Below the pieces are notes generated by a model, which was not told the DNA's origin, searched no databases, and worked only from the letters and a program-made list of their open reading frames with translations. This document shows, in pieces, positions 1-8,833 of a stretch of 42,731 bases of DNA (the stretch's first letter is position 1; each line of letters begins with the position of its first letter). Origin of the DNA: Prolixibacteraceae bacterium UBA5740 (lineage in GTDB: Bacteria > Bacteroidota > Bacteroidia > Bacteroidales > Prolixibacteraceae); contig DIFU01000004.1 of the NCBI GenBank assembly GCA_002419285.1, positions 1 through 42,731 on the forward strand. The letters run 5' to 3'. The position numbers and the translations under genes are program-made.

Positions 1-778
1 TGGCTTCAAGGATTGGAATGGCCTCCTCATATCGGCCGCCGATGATGTGGGCGTTAGACACGGCAAACTTCTGGCCGGCATGCAATACGCGGTAACCTGT
101 TTGCTCCCTCACCGGATAAAACATGGTGGTATACTCTGCCGCGGCATCCTGCGAAAGAACCTTAATCTTATCCAGTCCGTTGGACATATTTGGTTGAATT
201 GTTACCAGTGCACCCAGTGTCCCTCGGGTGGCATACAACATGGAACGGTCGAGCAGGGTTTGCTTCACCACCTTCCCTTTCTGGTCGTACATAGAGACAA
301 AGTAACGACCGATCAGGTAGAAATCCTTGGTTTTGGAAACAGAGCCGTCCTCTGGATTCTCTTCCCTGATGACTTCCCAGTCAAAAAAGAGGCTTAGGCT
401 GTCGAGGGTCAACAAGTAATCTGCAGAATAAGGTTTGAGAAAGGAAAGAATCTGGGTTGAACCGATATCCCGAATCAGTATTGAATCGTTTGCAGGAAGG
501 GGTGATAGCGTATCGGCAACAAAGACCACAACAGGATCTATCTCTTTTGGCTTAAACGATAGTGCCCGCCCAAAATCGCGGATGGCAGATTCGTAAGCCA
601 CTTCATGCTTGTCCTTGATATCAGGATTTGACCTATAATCATATTGATTCGCGAAAACGACAGTAGCAGGTTTCTCGGTGAGAACCATTTCGGGTGGATT
701 GGTTCGATACAGAAAAACAGGAGTGGTACAACCCGAAAGGACCACCAGAATCAAAGCCAGGTATTGATAAGATTTCAT
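1..778 (-). CDS. Lipoprotein, partial (3' end outside window), possibly DUF6340-like
   Basis: The frame is open from an ATG at 776-778 down to base 1, so about 259 residues of the N-terminal part are present and the C-terminus is missing. The protein starts with a short signal peptide ending in a lipobox (LVVLSGC, Cys17), so it should be a lipid-anchored envelope protein. The rest is a soluble alpha/beta-looking domain with a YLLTLDSLSLFFDW segment and a stretch near the cut end (ISGGRYEEAIPILEA-like, read as IIGGRYEEAIPILEA) that looks like the start of a TPR-type helix pair. The layout resembles the Bacteroidota DUF6340 lipoproteins, but this is from memory and uncertain. No function can be given. 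It is co-oriented with sbcC but separated from it by about 200 bases. Confidence 0.65.
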   Translation of the reverse strand, partial: MKSYQYLALILVVLSGCTTPVFLYRTNPPEMVLTEKPATVVFANQYDYRSNPDIKDKHEVAYESAIRDFGRALSFKPKEIDPVVVFVADTLSPLPANDSILIRDIGSTQILSFLKPYSADYLLTLDSLSLFFDWEVIREENPEDGSVSKTKDFYLIGRYFVSMYDQKGKVVKQTLLDRSMLYATRGTLGALVTIQPNMSNGLDKIKVLSQDAAAEYTTMFYPVREQTGYRVLHAGQKFAVSNAHIIGGRYEEAIPILEA

Positions 779-975
779 ATTGAATCATATTGAAGATAAA
801 GCTACTTGCGCCAAATTCATGCCAGAATTTAACATCAGTAAATCTCTGAAACGAGATACAATTTACCACTAAACACACCAAGAATCAATATCCTCTGAAA
901 AAAAGACAGCCAGCTTTCGGGCAGGTATCTGAGATTATCTCTAATTACCCGTCAATCAACAGTCTGTTTAGCAAT
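779..975. other. Intergenic gap between sbcC and the lipoprotein gene
   Basis: AT-rich spacer of 197 bases. On the minus strand it contains a run of seven T (plus-strand A run near 900) that could belong to a terminator for sbcC, but the hairpin in front of it is weak. I see no gene or RNA in it. Confidence 0.4.
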
Positions 976-3900
976 TTATACCGTCCAACTGGTTTCGATG
1001 AGGCTTCCACGTTCCTCGTGGTTCCGGATACGTAAGTGGACATCAATCTCCTGCTGCATCTCCTCGACATGGGAAATGACTCCTACTATGCGGTTCTCCT
1101 TGCGGAGCGACTTCAGGGTATCGAACACCACGTCCAGCGTTTCCTTGTCGAGGGATCCAAAGCCCTCGTCCAGGAAGAAAAAGTTCTGGTTCGACTCCGT
1201 AATCTTCTGGATGTTGTCGGCCAGGGCGAGGGCCAGGCACAAGGCTGCCTGAAAGGTCTGGCCGCCAGAAAGGGTCTTGACGCTCCGTACTTTTCCCCCA
1301 TTCATATAATCCCGAATCTGGAAATTATTGTCAGGGGTAATTTCCAGACTCAGCTTTTGCCGTGTAAGCTGGAAGAAACGGTCGTTGGCCGAACTGCACA
1401 GATTCTGCAGATAAACCGAGGAGATATAATTCACAAAACCGCTTGCCTTGAAAAGCGACTTCATCGTTTTGAGATTGGCAGTCCGCAGGTCGAGTCTTTC
1501 AAGCTCTTTGTATAGTTCAGCTTGGCTTTCCAGGTCCTTCACCAACTTGTTGCAGAGTTCCTTGATGCTTCCCTGCTCCTGGTTCTTCGAAGTAATCTGC
1601 TCCTTCATACCTGCCAGCTTCACAGACAATTCCTGATGCTTTTCCGGAAAATATACCCGGGTTCCGACCTCCTTTTGTAACTGATCCAGCAGCGACTGGT
1701 TCCGTGTGAAATTGTCCCTGAATTGTGAAAGCCTTAGCCTCTCAGCCTGTGGATCAAAAACTTCGGACAAGATGACTGCGACCTCATCCATTGACACAAA
1801 CTGAGACTTTTCGAGCTGATCCATCATTTGTTGGTCCAGTTCCGACTGCGTCTGCTTTTCCTTTGTCAGCTCATTCCGGTTCGACTGCAGGCTACCCTGC
1901 AGGGTATCGCGGACTTTATTTTTTTCGCCCATCTGGCGATTGAGATTGCCGAAGGATAATTCCAGGTCATTGAACTTGTCCAGCAATGCTGATCTTTCAG
2001 TCTCCAGTTGTTCTGGTCCGGCTTTCAGGTAACTGTCGGGATTCACCACCTTCAACTGCCGCAACAGCGTGGAGGATTCCGACTTGAAGCCGGTAATTGT
2101 ATTTCGAATTTTATCCAGTTCCAACTGGTATTTCCTGAGGTTGGCAGACTCTTTTTCCTGGTTCTTAACCAATTCATCCAGGGTTTCCTGAGTCGCACCG
2201 ATCTCTTTCTGAATACGGTCAGCTTCCCGAAATGCCTCCTCCAGGTCAGACTTAACCTGATATTTATCCCAGACAAACTTCAGGTCATGCTCACCGATGC
2301 TATTATGAATTCCTAGTTTCTTCTGGTTCAATTCATCCTGCTGGTCCCTGATCATCTTTAACTTACCCTCCTGAAGGGTAATCTGACCCATCCACCCGGA
2401 TATCAACTCCATTTCCTTTTCGAAAGATTTTCTTTCAGTCCCAAGGCTCGCGATTGCCTCATCTATATCGCCTTCCCTGAAAATACCGGGGTGATGCAAC
2501 GACCCGCATAGCGGACAAGGGTCACCCTCCATCAGGTCGTCGGAATATTCCTTCAGTTTTGCCTTGACGCGAAGGTGATCCTCCTGTTGCTGCAAGCCTT
2601 TCAGGTTCCTCCTGAGGACCTCCGCCTTTTCCTTTAGTTTCAGCAGAATTTCAGTGTAGCCGGCCCCGGATAGATGCTGGAGCCGGGACTCCACCAACAA
2701 GGCAACCTTTTCTTTACCCACCTCTCCTAAGGCCAGGTCAGATTTTGCAATCGCCTTGGTAACTTCCACGACCTGCTTCTCCAGCTGATCCCTCTCGACA
2801 TGCCAGGCTTTCACTTCCGCCAGAAGCTTCAGGTCGGGCAGCTTCACCTTAAGTTCCCTGAGTTGTCCTTCGAGCTTATTCTTTTCATTAGATAATGACT
2901 CCAGTTTCTTTTCCAGATCGCGGCATAAACCGTCTCCCTTGGTGAACCTGACTTCTTCATTCGCCAGTTTCTTCTCCAGATCCTTTATCTGAACCAGTTT
3001 TCCCATTTCCTCCGACTTTTGCCTGAGCTCCTCCCGCTTTTGGTATGCTGGATTCAGTTCATCCAGGCGCATTGTAAGAGTCTTGATTTCCTCATCGTGG
3101 AGGATCAACTTTTGCTCCTCCTCCCCGATTTGATTTTCACGAATGGCCAATGCTTTTTTGTTCTGTTTCCAACGCTCCAGCAGGAATTTGAATTGGTTCA
3201 CACACTGCTCATACCTGGCAATCTTGTGTTCGAGCTTCCTGAATTCAGGTTCTTCTTCATGCAATGACTGCATTCGTTTTTCAGCCGCATCCTTCCGTAT
3301 CATCAGGTCACTGAGTTTTCGGTATTCCTCTTCTTCCTTCTGCAAAACACTTAAACCCTCATCCATTTCTTTCAGGTCATTGCCGAGTTGTTCAAGCTGA
3401 GCTCTATACTCCGTTAGCCGGTCGGGGTGCACATCGCCCAGTTGATTAAGTTTGGTTTTGATCACCAGACTGCTGTCATTGTTCTTTGACTCCAGTGAAG
3501 TCACCTTGTGGAAAAACTCGTATTTCCCCAGATTGAACAGCTCCTTCATCATTTGCGTGCGGTCCTTGTTCCCCAACTGAAGAAACTCCTGAAACTGTCC
3601 CTGGGGAATGATGATGGTGCGTTTGAAGTTGTCGTAACTCAATCCGATTGCCCGCTCCAGCTCATTCATTTCAATGGGAATCCATGACTCGCCCGATTTT
3701 TGGTATGCCGTGCGTTCAAGGGTCTTCACGTCCTCAAAATTTTTGCTGTTGCGTTTTCCCCTGACCGTGGCCCTATAAGACATTTGATCCTTGCCGGTTT
3801 CGAAGATGAAATCGATCAGTAACTCGTTCGCCTTCAGGTTCATCATGTTATAATAGCGGTTATCGCCCGACTGATTTAGCCGGTCGGTTTTCCCATAGAT

Positions 3901-4053
3901 GGCAAAAGTGATGGCCTCGAGGATGGTGGACTTGCCGCTGCCTACGATCCCGAAGATGCCAAAAAGGTGCGCGGCAGTCAGTTTGGTAAAATCGATGGTC
4001 TGTTTTTCCTGATAGGAGTACAGGCCTTGTATTGTAAGTTTTATAGGTATCAT
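976..4053 (-). CDS. sbcC: Exonuclease SbcCD subunit C (SMC-like ATPase)
   Basis: SbcC forms with SbcD an ATP-dependent nuclease that opens hairpin and blocked DNA ends (the bacterial Rad50-Mre11). The 1025-residue length fits the family. The Walker A loop GIVGSGKST is at residues 35-43, followed by long coiled-coil arms. The zinc hook CPLC (513-516) sits at the middle where the coiled coil turns. The C-terminal ATPase half has the signature LSGGQ at 928 and a Walker B and D-loop FFFLDEGFGSLD at 958-969. The ATG at 4051-4053 gives the standard N-terminus MIPIKLTIQG. sbcD lies upstream on the same strand, but the pair is separated by an inverted-repeat-bounded GxxExxY segment instead of being directly adjacent. 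All key motifs are intact. Confidence 0.97.
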   Translation of the reverse strand: MIPIKLTIQGLYSYQEKQTIDFTKLTAAHLFGIFGIVGSGKSTILEAITFAIYGKTDRLNQSGDNRYYNMMNLKANELLIDFIFETGKDQMSYRATVRGKRNSKNFEDVKTLERTAYQKSGESWIPIEMNELERAIGLSYDNFKRTIIIPQGQFQEFLQLGNKDRTQMMKELFNLGKYEFFHKVTSLESKNNDSSLVIKTKLNQLGDVHPDRLTEYRAQLEQLGNDLKEMDEGLSVLQKEEEEYRKLSDLMIRKDAAEKRMQSLHEEEPEFRKLEHKIARYEQCVNQFKFLLERWKQNKKALAIRENQIGEEEQKLILHDEEIKTLTMRLDELNPAYQKREELRQKSEEMGKLVQIKDLEKKLANEEVRFTKGDGLCRDLEKKLESLSNEKNKLEGQLRELKVKLPDLKLLAEVKAWHVERDQLEKQVVEVTKAIAKSDLALGEVGKEKVALLVESRLQHLSGAGYTEILLKLKEKAEVLRRNLKGLQQQEDHLRVKAKLKEYSDDLMEGDPCPLCGSLHHPGIFREGDIDEAIASLGTERKSFEKEMELISGWMGQITLQEGKLKMIRDQQDELNQKKLGIHNSIGEHDLKFVWDKYQVKSDLEEAFREADRIQKEIGATQETLDELVKNQEKESANLRKYQLELDKIRNTITGFKSESSTLLRQLKVVNPDSYLKAGPEQLETERSALLDKFNDLELSFGNLNRQMGEKNKVRDTLQGSLQSNRNELTKEKQTQSELDQQMMDQLEKSQFVSMDEVAVILSEVFDPQAERLRLSQFRDNFTRNQSLLDQLQKEVGTRVYFPEKHQELSVKLAGMKEQITSKNQEQGSIKELCNKLVKDLESQAELYKELERLDLRTANLKTMKSLFKASGFVNYISSVYLQNLCSSANDRFFQLTRQKLSLEITPDNNFQIRDYMNGGKVRSVKTLSGGQTFQAALCLALALADNIQKITESNQNFFFLDEGFGSLDKETLDVVFDTLKSLRKENRIVGVISHVEEMQQEIDVHLRIRNHEERGSLIETSWTV

Positions 4054-4070
4054 ACTTTATTTCAATTTCA

Positions 4071-4088
4071 CCACGGATTACTCAGATT
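4071..4088 (+). repeat. Left inverted repeat of GxxExxY cassette
   Basis: CCACGGATTACTCAGATT, continued by ACACAGATTCAT, giving two and a half copies of the unit GATTACnCA. It is the partner of the repeat at 4573-4590 in opposite orientation, with two mismatches in 18. Confidence 0.75.
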
Positions 4089-4155
4089 ACACAGATTCAT
4101 AATTTTTTAATTCCCTTATACCAGCCACAAATGGCAGCTTTCAATTTAGACGGGT

Positions 4156-4530
4156 TTACATGACAACCCGCTTAATTCCCCGCTTCATGTCAGTTACGTT
4201 AAAATTCATAAGCAAGCCCAGCTTATATCCTGATAATTTCAGGTAAGTCATGAGTTGTGCCTGATGAATAGGCATTATTTCTTCAACTGCTTTAAGCTCA
4301 AGAATAATTGAATCTTCTACCAATAAATCAATTCGGTAACCACCATCCAGAACAATTTTGACATAGCAGACAGGTATTGATACCTGCCTTTTCACTTGAT
4401 ATCCAGATTTCAAAAGTTCGTATTCAAGACAAGTTTCATAAATTGATTCCAGTAATCCAGGACCCAGCTCACGATGAACTTTATAAGCCGCACCAATTAT
4501 ATCATAAGTTATGTCGTTGAGTTCTTCCAT
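4156..4530 (-). CDS. GxxExxY protein (PD-(D/E)XK nuclease superfamily)
   Basis: This 124-residue protein carries the family-defining motif G25-x-x-E28-x-x-Y31 in GPGLLESIY, and a nuclease-type core with D68 (YRIDLLVED) and E78-x-K80 (IILELKA), the arrangement of PD-(D/E)XK enzymes. Family members are short, frequent in environmental genomes, often multicopy, and have no established function. The length is full for the family and the putative catalytic residues are present, so the gene looks intact. It is transcribed in the same direction as the flanking sbcD and sbcC and lies inside an inverted-repeat-bounded segment. A 6-bp hairpin (CGGGTT/AACCCG, 4151-4170) overlaps its stop codon. Whether it acts on DNA in connection with SbcCD or is only a passenger is not known. 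Confidence 0.9.
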   Translation of the reverse strand: MEELNDITYDIIGAAYKVHRELGPGLLESIYETCLEYELLKSGYQVKRQVSIPVCYVKIVLDGGYRIDLLVEDSIILELKAVEEIMPIHQAQLMTYLKLSGYKLGLLMNFNVTDMKRGIKRVVM

Positions 4531-4572
4531 CTTTTTTATTAAAAGGTATTGAAGTACTTCCTCATCAGTGAA

Positions 4573-4590
4573 AATCTGTGTAATCTGTGG
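4573..4590 (-). repeat. Right inverted repeat of GxxExxY cassette
   Basis: On the minus strand this reads CCACAGATTACACAGATT. It mirrors 4071-4088 with two mismatches and lies only eight bases past the sbcD stop codon. Confidence 0.75.
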
Positions 4591-4598
4591 TTAAAAAG

Positions 4599-5822
4599 CT
4601 ATTCGTCACCTGATGAGAGGATCTCAGTAAAGAGATCCATTATCTCCTGATTGGGATCCTGTCCTTTCTCATGCCTGAAATAATCCCTGAAAAGCTCCTC
4701 CATGCTTCGCGACAGGTCAATCTGCTTATGTTGGGATCCGGAATTGAAGTCACCCCCGGAGATTTCAGGGATGATGGCAACGATGCCCGGATGGGCGTTC
4801 TGGATCTGCCTTCTTTCCATGGCGGTGAGGAAAGTTTCGGTAACCAGCGTCAGTTCAACCAGCGCATTCTGGTGATCGGAGAGCCAAAGCAATGCATCCT
4901 CCAGGCCTTCGGCACGCTTTCGCAACAACCGTTTTCCCCCGGACAATTGCACCTCACGTACAACCGCAGGCATCCCCGGATCGGCCTCAACCACCAGCAC
5001 GAACTTGTCCTGGTTGGCTTCAGCGAAACTATAGGACAAGGGACTCCCACTGTAATAGGCCATTTTAGGTTGCTGATCGACACGATGCATCCGGTGCAGG
5101 TGCCCCAAAGCCGTGTATTGAATTTGCGGAGGGATCATTTCGGTATAGAGCACATGAACCCCACCCACATGCAGGATCGGTTTCTCATCCTCAGGCTCTT
5201 CGGGTAATTCGTCGCCCCTTCGGACCATAAAAAGATGCGTGGCTAAAATATTCACGCCCCTGTCATCACAAAAGGCCCCAGCAATCGCACTCCAGCGGTC
5301 GCGGAGTACCAAACCCAGCTCCTCTTCCTTGTCGGCTACCCCCAGCCATGTTTTTATCCTATACTCATTGGCATAAGGTGTCAAAAGGATTCTCAGCGGC
5401 ACATCAGTATCCGGCATCTGTATCTCGAGAAAACCTTCCTCACTTCGCAGCACCTTAAGGCCCGAATCCAGTTCAAAAGGGAGGATCCGGGAATCGGGAT
5501 AGCCGGCGAAAATAATTCCGCATTCACGGGCAAGCGGATCGGGAGATTCAATCCTGTCGGGCGAATCATGGTTACCTGCAATGGCAATCACCGGCCGCCG
5601 TCCCTGGTTAGTCAGCCGTTTCAATGTCTTGTATAAAAGATCAACCGCATCGGTGGGAGGATTGAATGTATCGAACAAATCGCCCGCCAAAATGATGGCA
5701 TCCACCTGTTCACGATCAGCGATTTCACAGATTTCCTGTAACACAGCCTGTTGTTCCGTGATTCTGGGGAAGTCGTCGAGTCGCTTTCCCAGGTGCCAGT
5801 CTGACGTATGAAGGAGCTTCAT
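4599..5822 (-). CDS. sbcD: Exonuclease SbcCD subunit D (Mre11-type nuclease)
   Basis: SbcD is the metal-dependent nuclease subunit of SbcCD. The 407-residue protein has the calcineurin-like phosphoesterase motifs in order: DWHLG (D8, H10), GDLFD (G47, D48), GNHD (N84, H85), a later ATHLF and GHLHRMH, which together bind the two metal ions. Length is normal for the family. The start ATG at 5820-5822 gives the standard MKLLHTSDWHLGK. It follows rsgA by 62 bases on the same strand and precedes the GxxExxY cassette and sbcC, so the transcript probably runs rsgA, sbcD, GxxExxY, sbcC. Nothing indicates inactivation. Confidence 0.97.
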   Translation of the reverse strand: MKLLHTSDWHLGKRLDDFPRITEQQAVLQEICEIADREQVDAIILAGDLFDTFNPPTDAVDLLYKTLKRLTNQGRRPVIAIAGNHDSPDRIESPDPLARECGIIFAGYPDSRILPFELDSGLKVLRSEEGFLEIQMPDTDVPLRILLTPYANEYRIKTWLGVADKEEELGLVLRDRWSAIAGAFCDDRGVNILATHLFMVRRGDELPEEPEDEKPILHVGGVHVLYTEMIPPQIQYTALGHLHRMHRVDQQPKMAYYSGSPLSYSFAEANQDKFVLVVEADPGMPAVVREVQLSGGKRLLRKRAEGLEDALLWLSDHQNALVELTLVTETFLTAMERRQIQNAHPGIVAIIPEISGGDFNSGSQHKQIDLSRSMEELFRDYFRHEKGQDPNQEIMDLFTEILSSGDE

Positions 5823-5884
5823 GGGTATTCAGTTAAAGGGATTAAAAGTATCAATCTTCCCCACAATACACAAGGAGGAAGAGA

Positions 5885-6955
5885 TCAGATTCCCTTTCCC
5901 TTCACATCCCGTTTAAGGTAATCCTTCAGGATTTTCCCAAACTGCTTGTCCTTTTTCCTTTTTTCGGCCACTGATGTTTCAAATCTGGAGATCTCACGCT
6001 GTAATTTCAGGTAATTGTCAAGCACATCGCTGTCGAGTTCACCTGATTCAACAGCTGCAATGACAGCACATCCCGCTTCATTGGCATGGGTACAATCCTT
6101 AAACCGGCAATCCGGAGCCCGTTGAAGAATCAGGTCAAAGGCAAAATCGAGGCCTTCTTCCTGGTCGGCCATTCCAACCTCCCTCATTCCGGGATTGTCG
6201 ATCAGAATACCACCATTTTCCAGTACAATCAATTCGCGGTGGCTGGTCAAATGCCGGCCTTTGCCGGTACTGTCGCTAATTGCCCCGGTTTGCATGGCAG
6301 CCCTGCCGGAAAGCCGGTTGATGAGCGTTGATTTTCCGACACCAGAGGAACCCAGCATACAAAAGGTTTTCCCTTTTTCAATGATTCTTTTGAGCGCGTC
6401 GAGTCCTTCCATGGTTTCGTTGCTGATGGCAAATACCGGAATACCCTTCTCACGCTGCCTTACCTTATCAATAAGTCCGGTCAAGATAGGTTTGTCGATC
6501 AGGTCGGTCTTGGTCAGGACAATGATGGGGGAAACCCCGGAGGCATGGCAGATGGTCAGGTATCGCTCCAACCGGTTGAGGTTAAAATCCCTGTCGGTGG
6601 CCTGCACCAAAAGTGCATAATCAATATTGGCAGCGATGACTTGCTTTTCGGTCGGTTGTCCGGCAGCCTGCCTCGTAAGAACTAAGGATCGGGGCAAGAT
6701 ATGGTGGATGATCGAGAAATCGGGGTCATAAATGGTCAGGGAAACCCAGTCGCCCACGGCAGGGAAATCCTCGCGACTCTTTGCCGAGAAGCGAAGGTTG
6801 CCGGTGATTTCGGCATCATATTCCCCTTTTTCCGTTGCTACCACATAGCGTTCCTTGTGCTCCAAAATTACTCTGCCAACGTCAAATTGAAGAAGTTGAT
6901 GTTCAGCCCTGTACTGCTCGAATTGATCACCATATCCTAATTCTGTCAGTTTCAT
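5885..6955 (-). CDS. rsgA: Ribosome small subunit-dependent GTPase A
   Basis: RsgA is a circularly permuted GTPase that checks late maturation of the 30S subunit. The 356-residue protein has an N-terminal OB-fold, then the GTPase motifs in permuted order: TKTD (G4, 148-151), P-loop GSSGVGKST (G1, 202-210) and DNPG (G3, 253-256). A C-terminal zinc knuckle uses C283, C288, H290 and C296 (CRFKDCTHANEAGC). The start ATG at 6953-6955 gives a normal N-terminus. It is first in the run leading into sbcD. A TAATTTTG box on the minus strand at 7149-7156 could be a distant promoter element, but no -33 partner was found. Confidence 0.95.
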   Translation of the reverse strand: MKLTELGYGDQFEQYRAEHQLLQFDVGRVILEHKERYVVATEKGEYDAEITGNLRFSAKSREDFPAVGDWVSLTIYDPDFSIIHHILPRSLVLTRQAAGQPTEKQVIAANIDYALLVQATDRDFNLNRLERYLTICHASGVSPIIVLTKTDLIDKPILTGLIDKVRQREKGIPVFAISNETMEGLDALKRIIEKGKTFCMLGSSGVGKSTLINRLSGRAAMQTGAISDSTGKGRHLTSHRELIVLENGGILIDNPGMREVGMADQEEGLDFAFDLILQRAPDCRFKDCTHANEAGCAVIAAVESGELDSDVLDNYLKLQREISRFETSVAEKRKKDKQFGKILKDYLKRDVKGKGI

Positions 6956-7348
6956 ATCGGTTAAAAAGTTTTAGGCTTGTCAGTCGGGAATCTATCACTT
7001 TCCAGGATTCTCATTGATAAATGATGTAACTTCCGCAACAGCTGAAATGCAAGATCAGACAAAATCCATTACTCCCATATCCGGGATATTTGATTCGCTT
7101 AAATGAATGATTTACTACCCACAGAAATTATCACCATCACCTCTTATACAAAATTAGGGGATCGGAATGGATGTTTGATGAGATTAACCATATTTTATTG
7201 CAATGGATCTAACCTTAAACAAATCAATTTCAAAAACCAGGGTCATTTCGCATAAACAATCTCGATGGGCATTGTTTGATTCACTAAAGTCCATTTGGAA
7301 ATCAAAATGTCATTCAATAGCTTTGAAAAACCATAATGAACCTATACT
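6956..7348. other. Divergent intergenic region between rsgA and DUF1593 gene
   Basis: This 393-base AT-rich gap separates two divergent genes. It contains a strong Bacteroidota promoter for the rightward gene (7294-7325) and a weak leftward -7-like box (TAATTTTG on the minus strand, 7149-7156). I see no small ORF, tRNA or structured RNA that I can support. Confidence 0.6.
7294..7325 (+). promoter_or_regulatory. Bacteroidota-type promoter of DUF1593 gene
   Basis: TTTG at 7294-7297, a 20-base spacer, and TAGCTTTG at 7318-7325, a full match to the Bacteroidota sigma-ABfr pattern TTTG-N19-21-TAnnTTTG. The expected transcription start is about 7331, leaving a leader of roughly 18 bases before the ATG at 7349. 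Confidence 0.75.
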
Positions 7349-8833
7349 ATGAAAAAAACAGCAATAATTTTACTGATCCTTACTTTTGGGTTCGTTGCAT
7401 CAGTCAGTGCAGACCATCCCAAGTACCGGGTGGTCATATTGACAGACCAGACCCACGATGACGGGAATTCACTGATCCGATACCTATATTATTCCCATTT
7501 CTTCGATACGGAGGCGATCATTGTAACCCCTCAGCTACCCGACTTTAATCACAACGACCCGGGGCCATGGAACAAGGCGCAATCAATCATCAATGCCTAT
7601 GAACAGGAGTATCCGCACTTGAAAAAACACCAGTCAGACCTGATCACCCCAGAGCAACTGCGCAAGGTTACCAAACAAGGGCGTGGTGCCATTCCCATTC
7701 TCTTTCTGACCAATGCCCGGAAATTTTCGGGAGAGATTGCAGGTAGGCATGTCGAAAGCAGCTGGGGAGACATCCATTTCCATGACTGGATCGGAGAAGG
7801 ATTGAATCCAAACGGTGAGCCCAAGGATTCGGAAGGCAGCGAATACCTTTTGGAAGTTTTCAGCAAAAAAGATGACAGGCCGATTTATGTACAATCCTGG
7901 GGAGGCCCCATCACCCTGATCCAGGCCTTGTATCGTTTCAGGCAAAAAAACGGGGATAAAAAGTTCTCACAACTACTGGCCAAACTTCATGTATTTGGCA
8001 TTCTTCTACAGGACATTACATTCGACTACCTCATCAGTCTGGATGACGTAAAAACCCATGGCTGCCTGAATATGGGCGATACCAAATCCACCTACACCGG
8101 AGAACGCTTTAGTCCCGGCTGGCTCCTTCTGGATGAAGGTCATTTCTGGAAATATATTTCGGTGATGAAACAGAATGAAGTTAACGGGCACGGTCCCATG
8201 TCGAACCTATATGATCATGGCGGCGAAGGAGACACCCCGGCCTTTCTGTATCTGGTTAGTGCAGCCCTTGGACTGAATGACCCAGCCGATCCGACCATGG
8301 GAAGCTGGGGAACGATGTTCACAAAGATGCAAGGACCCTTTCCGGATTCCTATTTTTCGACCTGCAATGTGAATGTCAATGAGATGATGCGATGGGTACC
8401 TGAAGTAAAGAACAACTTCATGAACCGACTGGATTGGTCACTCAAGGAACCTGAAGAAGTAAATCACGAACCCGTAGCCGCGATTGGCAAGGATCGCAGT
8501 AACAATATCATCAGAATCAAAGCAAAACCCGGGAAGACCCTGCAACTGGATGCATCGCGATCATTTGACCCGGATGGAGACCAGCTGGCTATCAAATGGT
8601 TTGTGTATGAAACAGCCGGCACCTATACGGGTAAGTATGCTCTGGACTGCGGAAAAAATGCGGTTCTGAACCTCAAAATGCCTGAAGATCTGGGAGACAA
8701 GGAAATCCATCTGATACTTGAGGTCCGTGACCAGGGCACGCCCTCCTTAGTCAGCTACCGCAGGGTTATACTGCAAAACCTGCAGGCACCCCGACCATCT
8801 TCCCTTCCATCGAAAAGTCGGTCGCCGAGGTAA
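7349..8833 (+). CDS. Secreted DUF1593 / Sde182-like nucleoside-hydrolase-fold protein
   Basis: The 494-residue protein starts with a signal peptide (MKKTAIILLILTFGFVASVSA) and is expected in the periplasm or outside the cell. Residues about 26-320 match the DUF1593 family, which has a nucleoside-hydrolase fold; the N-terminal acidic cluster is LTDQTHDDGNSLIRYL, and VQSWGGPITL and GDTPAFLYLV follow. Residues about 380-475 form a C-terminal beta domain (LDASRSFDPDGDQLAIKWFVYE) of the kind found in the cellulose-binding protein Sde182. The substrate is not established; a glycan or glycoside role is the usual guess. It stands alone behind a strong promoter. The last 22 residues are encoded over the end of convergent miaB and form a basic, low-complexity tail that does not look like part of the domain. 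Confidence 0.88.
   Translation: MKKTAIILLILTFGFVASVSADHPKYRVVILTDQTHDDGNSLIRYLYYSHFFDTEAIIVTPQLPDFNHNDPGPWNKAQSIINAYEQEYPHLKKHQSDLITPEQLRKVTKQGRGAIPILFLTNARKFSGEIAGRHVESSWGDIHFHDWIGEGLNPNGEPKDSEGSEYLLEVFSKKDDRPIYVQSWGGPITLIQALYRFRQKNGDKKFSQLLAKLHVFGILLQDITFDYLISLDDVKTHGCLNMGDTKSTYTGERFSPGWLLLDEGHFWKYISVMKQNEVNGHGPMSNLYDHGGEGDTPAFLYLVSAALGLNDPADPTMGSWGTMFTKMQGPFPDSYFSTCNVNVNEMMRWVPEVKNNFMNRLDWSLKEPEEVNHEPVAAIGKDRSNNIIRIKAKPGKTLQLDASRSFDPDGDQLAIKWFVYETAGTYTGKYALDCGKNAVLNLKMPEDLGDKEIHLILEVRDQGTPSLVSYRRVILQNLQAPRPSSLPSKSRSPR

Larger units (their letters stand above)
4071..4590. mobile_element. Inverted-repeat-bounded GxxExxY cassette between sbcD and sbcC
   Basis: The segment between the sbcD stop (4599) and the sbcC start (4053) holds one GxxExxY gene flanked by imperfect inverted repeats. 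The left end CCACGGATTACTCAGATT (4071-4088) and the reverse complement of the right end CCACAGATTACACAGATT (4573-4590) match at 16 of 18 bases. Both ends are built from a 9-base unit GATTACnCA. The repeats fall within 18 bases of sbcC and 9 bases of sbcD, so the whole intergenic region is the cassette. This suggests a small mobile or mobilisable unit, but no transposase is encoded and no target-site duplication was established. The mobile nature is inference. Confidence 0.55.

Noticed and set aside
47..397. Plus-strand frame of 116 codons at the left edge
   Set aside because: It is antisense to the partial lipoprotein gene, which has a clear signal peptide and lipobox.
1036..1515. Plus-strand frame of 159 codons inside sbcC
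   Set aside because: It is antisense to the conserved ATPase end of sbcC and is a composition shadow.
4071..4100. Short tandem GATTACnCA units as a CRISPR-like array
   Set aside because: Only two to three 9-base units without spacers; they are the ends of the GxxExxY cassette.
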